DNA of 64,000 nucleotides from Tolypeutes matacus (Eukaryota; Chordata; Mammalia; Cingulata; Chlamyphoridae). How positions within the stretch are numbered: position 1 is the first letter of the stretch; each line of letters starts with the position of its first letter. Where the stretch lies: positions 29,546,447-29,610,446 of the forward strand of contig JAKSZT010054334.1 in the NCBI GenBank assembly GCA_026826555.1, given 5' to 3'. Under the pieces are notes generated by a model. It searched no databases. It was not told where the DNA came from and saw only the letters and a list, made by a program, of their open reading frames with translations. The position numbers and the translations under genes are program-made. Shown here one piece after another: positions 57,193 through 64,000 of this stretch.

Positions 57193-58560
57193 TTGAACCA
57201 AATATTAAAGAAGAGCTGTGAAAAAAAGACAATCGGCAAGAGAGAGAATTTGGCCATGACAGTACACTCACCAACATATTCGATGCCTAGACATAAGCAA
57301 AAAATTGCAAGCCATCCTAGGAAACAAGAAGAGATGATCCAGCTAAAGGAACAAACCAAATATCCTGAAGAGATACAGGATTTAAGGCAATGAATCAGTG
57401 ATAATCATACAACTCTCCTAAATCAATACAAAGAATTGAAAGAAAATATGACTAAAGAGATAAAATATATTAAGAAGACACTGGGTGAGCATAGAAACAA
57501 TTTGAAAGTCTGCAAAGAAAAGTAACAGACCTTATGGGAATGAAAAACATGATGGATGAGATAAAAATACTTAATGTATTTTTATGTTAAAGGAGATTTG
57601 AATTGTTCGAAGATGGAATTAGTGAGATCAAGGGCAGTACATCTGAACTGGAAAAGACAGGAGAAAAGAAACAAAAGTGAACGGAAAAAATGGAACTGAG
57701 TCTCAGGAAATTGAATGACAATGCACAATGCACAAACATATGCATTATTGGTTTCCCAGAAGAAGAGAATGTAAAAGGGGCAGAAAGAATATATGAGGAA
57801 ATAATGACCAAAAACTTCCCAACCCTTTTGAAAGACATAAATATCAATATCCAAGAAGGACAATGCACCCCAAACAGAAAAAAATCCAAATAGACTTACC
57901 CCAAACACCTATTATTCAGAATGACAAATATCAGAGATAAAGAGAGGATTCTGAAAGCAACAAGAGAAAAGCAAAGCATTTTTTCAAAATGATAAAATGG
58001 GTATTTATTTAATTCTTCTGAAAACTATGTTACTCTGGACTAATTACAACAATAAAGAACGTGTGCTTTAAAGCATTACATTTTGTAATAAGCCCAAAAT
58101 TGTCACTTTGACTTTGTGTTTTAAGTGCTCTTATTACTAAAGTTGTGAAGACTGCACAGGATGCCTGTTTTTTTTTTTTCTTTTTTTTTTTCTTTTTTCA
58201 GTATTTCCCAAATAAGCTACCCCCTTGATAGTGTACATAGTACACTGCAATAGTTTCACAAAGTTTGTCCAAAGTCATTTTTGCCCTGATGATTTCAAAG
58301 CTCAAAGAATGAAATTTTCATCATAAAATCTTATTGAAAAATGTAATCAAAATATCGTTTGAATTGAAGTTGAATAAAACAATACCACTATAATTGCATC
58401 ACATACAAGGGAACTTCAATGAGATTAAGTGCCAACCTCTCATCAGAAACTATGGAGGTGAAAAGAAAGTTGTAGGATGTATTTAACATACTGGAAAAAC
58501 TGCCAGCCAAGAATTCTGTATCTGGCAAAGCTATCCTCCAAAATGAAGGAGAGCTCAAAG
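57193..58560 (+). pseudogene. L1 ORF1, degraded and interrupted
   Basis: An N-terminal frame (57193-57393, 66 codons) stops after IQDLRQ. The RRM region appears at 57690-57893 (NICIIGFPEEENVKGAERIY, about 67 codons). Sequence then reads DKERILKATREKQ-like to 57977, is broken by a non-L1 insert at 57978-58396, and resumes with SHTRELQ-like and LISSETMEVK-like phrases at 58397. No intact protein. Confidence 0.82.
57978..58396 (-). pseudogene. Insert in L1 ORF1, probable retrocopied mRNA 3' end
   Basis: L1 sequence is continuous either side (AGAGAAAAGCAAAGCA before, TGCATCACATACAAGG after), so about 419 bp is foreign. Read on the minus strand it ends GAATTAAATAAATACCC, about 15 bases and then AAAAAA against the L1. 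That is a poly(A) signal and short A-tail in the right spacing for an mRNA 3' end. An A-rich tract (58172-58199 as T) lies mid-insert. No coding frame, so only a 3'UTR would be represented. Parent gene not recognised. Target duplication unclear. Confidence 0.5.
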
Positions 58561-58789
58561 TCTTCACAGACAAATGAAAACTGATAGAATATGTTGCAAG
58601 AAGATCAGAATTACAAGAGATACTGAAGAGACAGCTACAGGTTGAAAAGAAAAACAAGGACAAGAGACTTGGGAAAGAGTGTAGAAATGAAGATTATTAG
58701 GAAGGGTAAATTAAAGGGTAAGAAGACAGACAATAGTATTATATGACAACAGAAAGCCAAAGGACAAAATGGATGAAGTAAGTAATGCC

Positions 58790-61321
58790 TTTGCAGTAAT
58801 AACTTTGAATGTTAATGGCTTGAACTCCCCAATCAAAAGACATAGACTGATAGAATGGATAAAAAAAATGTGAGCCATCTATAGGTTTTCTACAAGAGAA
58901 TCACTCAGCTATAAGGACACAACCAGGTTAATAGTTGTGAAAGGTTGGAAAATGATATTTCATGCTAATAGTAACCAAAAAAAAGAGCTGGAGTAGTGAT
59001 CAATATTGGACAAAATAGTTTTTAAATTCAAAACTGTTATAAGGGATGAAGAAGGTCATTATATATTAATAAAAGGGGCAATTCACCAAGATAAATAACT
59101 ATACTAAATATTTATGTACCTAACCTGAATGCCCCAAGATTCATGAGACACACACTGGCAAAAATTGAAGGGAGAAATAGATCTCTCTACAATAAGAATT
59201 GGAAACTTCATTAGACCATTCTCAGTATTGGATAGAACATCTAGACAGAGGATAAATAAACAGAGAACTTGAATAATATGATAAATGAACTAGACCTAAC
59301 AGACATCTATAGAGTATCACACATCAAAATAGCAGCATATACATTCTTTTCAAGTGCTCAGGTATCCTTCTCCAAGATGTACCTTATATTGGATCATTAG
59401 ACAAGTCTCAATAAATTTTAAAAGATTTAAATTATACAAAACATTTTCTCTGGTCATAAGAAATGAAGCTGGAAATCAATAATAAATGGAAAAAGGGGAA
59501 ATTCATAAATATATGGAGATTAAACAACACACTCTCAAACAATCAGTGGATCAGAGAGGAAATTGCAAGTGAATTCAGTGACTATCTTGAGATGAATGAA
59601 AATGAGAACACAGCATATCAAAACCTATGGGGCACTGCAAAGGCAGTGCTGAGAGGGAAATTTATAGCCCCCAATGCTTATATTAAAAAAGAAGAAAGAG
59701 TTAAAATTAAATATCTAACTGCACACATGGAGCAACAAGAAAAAGAACAGCAAATGAATCCCAAATCAAGCCAAAAGAAAGAAATAGTAAAGATCAGAAC
59801 AGAAATAAGTGAAATCAAGAACCAAGAGAGACGGGGGGGAGGGGCGGGGAGAGAGAATCAACAAAAGCAAAAGTTTGTTTTTTTGAGAAGATCAACAAAA
59901 TCAACAAACCCTTAGCTAGATTGACAAAGAAAAAAAAAAAGAAAGAAGCAAATAAATAAAATCGGAATGAGACGGGGCATTACTACTGACCCCACAGAAA
60001 TAAGAGAGATAATAAGTGGATACTATGAACAACTATATGCAAAAAAAGTAGACAATATAGATGAGATGGGCAAATTCCTAAAAACACGCAAACCACCTCC
60101 ATAGACCTTAGAAGAAATAGAAGACCTTAACAAAACAATGACAAGTGAAGTGAAACACTCATCAAAAACCTCCCAAAGATGAAAAGCCCAAGGCCAGATG
60201 CTTCACAGGTGAATTCTACCAGTCATTCAAAGATAATCTAATACCAATCTTGCTCAAGATCTTCCAAAAAATTGAACAGGAAAGAGTGCTACCAAACTTG
60301 TTCTAGGAAGCCAACATCACTCTAATACCAAAACCAGATAAAGATACTATGAAAAAAGAAAATTACAGACAAATATCTCTAATAAATATAGATGCAAAAA
60401 TCCTCAAAAACTTATTTGCAAACAGAATCCAAAAACACATTAAAAGAATTATACACCATGATCAAGTAAGTTTTATCCCAGGTTTGCAAGGGTGGTTCAA
60501 CACAAGAAAATGAATTAGCATAATAAACCACATTGATAAATGGAAGAAGAAAAAATCACAAGATCCTCTTGACTGATGCAGAAGAGGCATTTGACAAAAT
60601 ATAGCACCCTTTCTTGACAAAACAATCCAAAAGATAGGAATAGAAGGAAGCTTTCTCAATATGGTAAAATGCATATATGAAAAACCTACAGCTAGCATTT
60701 TACTCAATGTTGAAAGACTGAAAACTTCCCCACTGAGATCAGGAGCAAGACAAGGATGCCCACTATAACCACTGTTATTCAATATTGAGGTTCTAGCTAG
60801 AGCAATTAGGCTAGACAAAGAAATAAAAGGTATCTAAATAGGAAATGAAGAAGTAAAGCTCTCACTATTTGCTGATGACATGATCCCATATCTAGAAAAT
60901 CCTGAAAAATCCACAACAAAGCTACTAGAACTAATAGACAAGCTCAACAAAATGGTGGGATACAAGAGTAACATGCAAAAATCAATAGCATTTTTATACA
61001 CTACTGATGTGCAATCTGAAGAGGAAATCATTTTAAAAATTCCATTTATAATAGTGACTAAGAAAAATCAAATATTTAGGAATAAACTTAATCAAGGACA
61101 TAAAGGACCTGCATTCAGAAAATTACAAAACATTGTTAATAGAAACCAAAGAAAACTTAAATGGATGGACAGTTCATGTTAATGGATTGAAACACTAAAT
61201 ATAGTTAAGATGTCAATTCTACCCAAACTGATTTACAGATTCAACTCATTCCCAAGAAAAATCTTAACTGCCTTTTTTACAGAAATGGAAAAGCCAATAA
61301 TCAAATTTATTTGGAAGGGTA
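58790..61321 (+). pseudogene. L1 ORF2, degraded, C-terminus missing
   Basis: The N-terminal endonuclease motif ITLNVNGLNSPIKRHRLIEW is encoded at 58800-58860. Further endonuclease blocks run to about 59300. 59463-59915 is an open 150-codon stretch (WRLNNTLSNNQWI, then a Lys/Glu/Gln-rich region). Downstream, TGEFYQ-type, KPDKDT-type and the RT catalytic [13 protein letters not shown] at 60865-60905 follow. The frame ends KFIWKG at about 61320. Frameshifts and stops throughout, including a G-rich expansion near 59832. Inactive. Confidence 0.86.
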
Positions 61322-61839
61322 AGGATGCAGAGAAAACCCAACAGTTTTTGTCCATGCAATTTCTAAACTGGCCAGAAGATGGCACTTGTTAGCACACCTT
61401 TCCATGGAGGTGTTTCAGTCTGGGCTTTCCGTGTTCTTGTGTTGAATCTCCAGATAGGAGATTCATTGTGGGCTCTGTTGGCTGAATTCACTGAAGAAAA
61501 GCCCCTGGCTCCCTCCTCCTTCTTCTCTTGAAACAGCTGATAGGGAAGATGTCTGTTCCCCTCTCAGTTGCAGTGAGCCAGGGGTTTTACCCCAGCTTAA
61601 TATCTTGGGGGTAGGGGAAGGGAGCCCTTCCCTGCCACCTCAGGGGCTCAGCAACTCACTTTTGTTGTTTGGGCTTCTTTGTCTCTCTGTCCCTCACCCT
61701 CCTTGGAGTTGTGTAGCACTGTCCTAGTCTGCTGACCCCCAACGCAGATCTCTCAGACAGCTTTTGGCGCTTTCTTTGTTGTTTTTGTGAGAGCACTGAG
61801 CTTTGCCTGTTAGTCCAATGCCATCTTCCCACAATCTCC
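61322..61839 (-). mobile_element. Inverted L1 5'UTR (type B) abutting the plus-strand L1
   Basis: Read on the minus strand from 61839: GGAGATTGTGGGAAGATGGC, then TCTCACAAAAACAACA, CTAGGACAGTGCTACACAAC, GGTAAAACCCCTGGCTCACT, and at its far end GAAATTGCATGGACAAAAAC. These match 56648-57110 in order. It stops there and joins plus-strand ORF2. Only the first ~500 bp of this minus-strand L1 is present. Confidence 0.85.
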
Positions 61840-61984
61840 TGTGCTTGCTTTTGAAACACCCAGCCTGGATAATAAATCAAGTGCTATACCAAATATTTCT
61901 TGTGTTGCAGAATTCATGGATTCTAAGTCTCTTTGGCTATTTTCCTTTCATTTGGGGGAAAAACAGTGCCTCTATTAAGCATTA
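61840..61984. other. Unassigned non-coding sequence
   Basis: Short spacer between L1 and MIR. Confidence 0.4.
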
Positions 61985-62150
61985 GAGCTGAGATTCTGGT
62001 TCCAGACCACTTGGTTTCAAATCCTGGCTCTGATCCTTTGTAGCTTTCTGACCACTGGCAAGGTAGATAACCTCTACCTCAGTTTTCTTAATTATAAAAT
62101 GAAACAATAATGATAACATTCCCATAGGGTAAGAAGAAGACCTGGCAAAA
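61985..62150 (+). mobile_element. MIR SINE
   Basis: TGAGATTCTGGTTCCAGACC, TTCAAATCCTGGCTCTGAT, CTCAGTTTTCTTAATTATAA and AAACAATAATGATAAC follow the MIR order in plus orientation. Confidence 0.85.
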
Positions 62151-62480
62151 GTCTCCACTATGTAAATGTTAGTTCTTATTGTTATTTACATGATGAATAG
62201 ACAAACTGTACCTCACAGCAAGCATCGATCATGCATACTCTACTGGTAAACTCATTTGTCAACACTTCTCCACCAGGCCACCATACTGCACAACACAGAA
62301 TATAATGTGAATGACTCCCCCTGGGTCAAAACAGTGTATTCTACAAGAATGTTGTCCTTGGTGCTGTATAATTTGGAGAGCTTGATCCATCTGCTTCCAT
62401 TTTATACCTATCAAAACAGACCATCAAGCATTTTGCAGAACTTCCAAACCACATTAGGGAAACAAATTTTCTCTCTGTAA
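62151..62480. other. Unassigned non-coding sequence
   Basis: Nothing recognised. The 74-codon frame at 62256-62480 has no domain. Confidence 0.4.
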
Positions 62481-62485
62481 ACAAA

Positions 62486-62534
62486 GAGGGAGAGGGGGAG
62501 GCGGAGGGGGAGGGGGTGGGGGAGGGGGAAAGGG
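62486..62534. repeat. G-rich (GAGGGG)n tract
   Basis: About 50 bases with many runs of three to five G on the plus strand, able in principle to form a G-quadruplex. Confidence 0.9.
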
Positions 62535-64000
62535 TGTTATCATAGAAGAAAACAAATTAAAATCTCATCCATAGAGATATGACCAAATTAGCAAGCCTAA
62601 GCAATGCTGTCAGTTTGCTATTCTGTAATTCATCTAAAACAGGCAGATTATTCTGGGGAGAACTCAGAGTATTGTTTCTGCTGCTTAGGTGATGTAAAAT
62701 TGCTCTTAGGGAATTGTAATAACCAAATGCTTTGGCTCTATTATCACTGCAATATTTCCACAAGGTATTCCCAATAGCTGTTGCTTTCAAGAGTATGTGT
62801 TTTATATGTTTTATAGTGTAAAGGAGAGTAAGATATTTTGTTTCTTATTCGGAAATTGAGGGCTTTGAATATGTGATCTAAAGTGATAAAGGCAGACATT
62901 ATATTGACACTTCAAAGCTCACCCATAGACATCAATAATCAAGAGACATGATACTCAGTTGGATTCAATTCAAAGCAACATTTTGAACTTGAAGGTATGG
63001 GGAATTTGTGTTTATTTTTTCTGTTTCAAAATCAAAACCTCTCTGCTGCCTTGCAGGAGTTTTGTTTCTTCCAGTTAAAATAATGTAGCTCTTAAAAATT
63101 CATTTTTTATACTGAGAAGCACATTAGTAGCAAATGTTATTTTCTATTTCTTTCATTTGTGTTTGTTCCCCAAATTGGTCACCAAACCCTGGGGCTAAAG
63201 GTAGTTAGCCCAATTGTCATAAATATAGCATGAGGCACATTTAGGAAGTTTCTACTTTACAATCCAATCACATCCTTTTCTTGCCAAAAGGAGACTGTTG
63301 CCAACAGCACAGAGAAGGCATCTGTAGTTTCCTTTTTATAATTTCACATTGGTAACAATCACTTACAAAAATAGACAATGTTCAAAAGATGAAGTGCTTC
63401 TTCATATTTCCTCAAAGAATTGTGCAATGTGCAAATGTTTATTAAGGCTTTAATTTTCACCTTAAGATTTCACATAGAGATCTGTAAGTAAATGTTAGAT
63501 TGGAATTTGAAAAGAATTTTTTTAAGCCCCCACTGTGCACAATATTTTAATTAAGGCGTAACACCTCATCCCGACTATATTCTTTCTAGGAACTACTGTA
63601 ACCCCATCCCAGTTTCTGTCCACAATGTTCTCTCATGCCCCGCTCCCCAACTGTCTTATTTTGAATCGGCTTGTCATTTTATCCTGGACTCACCATGATT
63701 TCTCTCTGATACTGAATTTTCTTTTTTTTTTTTTTTCCTGCACATTTTGACCTTGTCATCAGCCAATTCAATAATCCTTTTAAATAACTTCCATCTTTTA
63801 CCTTCCATCATATTTACCATTCATTCATTCATTCATGAAAAGCCTGAATTCTCTACATTCTTTACTGCTGAATTGATGGAGAAGTCAGGCTTCTGGGGTG
63901 CTCTAAAAACTCATGTCATATAACCTTAGATGGGCTCTGTAAACCCTGCTCGCTAACTACTATGGTTCATAGGCATATTCCTCTTAAACGTCATTCCAAA
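62535..64000. other. Unassigned non-coding sequence
   Basis: About 1.5 kb with a T-run at 63722-63736 and a short (CATT)n at 63816-63835. No recognised repeat family, exon or ncRNA. Confidence 0.4.

Larger units (their letters stand above)
56648..61321 (+). mobile_element. L1 retrotransposon, 5'UTR through ORF2 RT, 3' end missing
   Basis: The 5' end reads GGAGTTCCAGGAAGATGG. It has a type B 5'UTR (56648 to about 57190), ORF1 (57193-58560, interrupted by a foreign insert), ORF2 from about 58790, and stops at the FIWKG codons near 61320. There it meets the same type of 5'UTR in reverse (61322-61839). About 1 kb of ORF2 and the 3'UTR are absent. Many stops, so it is inactive. Confidence 0.88.

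Overview
This is a stretch of mammalian nuclear DNA. It holds no intact protein-coding gene, no rRNA or tRNA gene and no CRISPR array. I see no CpG island, and most open frames are short shadows of transposon or low-complexity sequence. The tRNA-derived SINEs (ten insertions, most with clear target-site duplications) have the head, boxes and tails of the DAS SINEs known from armadillos. Together with a distinctive L1 lineage and eutherian relics (MIR, L2, MLT1, Tigger), they point to a xenarthran, most likely an armadillo such as Dasypus. The species call is an inference from repeat families. A 10-bp run of N (42919-42928) shows it is an assembly.

Layout: 1-4867 is a 5'-inverted L1. Its body (5'UTR, ORF1, ORF2) lies on the minus strand, followed by a short plus-strand L1 3' tail with poly(A). 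4868-9240 is older antisense L1 with one SINE. 9385-10030 carries two diverged copies of an unidentified unit. 10172-12053 holds two exon-like segments on the plus strand. 13040-15266 is a long L2. 16782-17382 is an MLT1 LTR. 19184-20077 is a nested locus: a U2 snRNA fragment, a dimeric SINE, and an LTR inside the SINE. 21488-21949 and 41647-42176 are two LTRs of one family. 23128-25858 is a cluster of L1 3'UTRs plus an internally deleted L1. 28933-31741 is a Tigger/pogo DNA transposon with TIRs, TA duplication, a dead transposase and a SINE inside. 33971-36219 holds two related MaLR-type LTRs. 36393-39077 is SINE-rich. 40590-42600 is old L1. 43378-44310 is a purine tract and an L1 3'UTR. 44545-54850 is mostly unassigned DNA with MIR and microsatellite islands. 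55785-61839 holds an L1 3'UTR fragment and then a 4.7 kb plus-strand L1, hit by a probable retrocopied mRNA 3' end and closed by an inverted copy of its own 5'UTR type. 62150-64000 is mostly unassigned.

Nothing here works together as a pathway. The window reads as intergenic or intronic DNA with a layered insertion history. The most informative observations are the twin-primed L1, the triple-copy target site around the U2 fragment, the L1 with inverted 5'UTR arms, and a phase-compatible pair of exon-like segments. I found no convincing new biological system.
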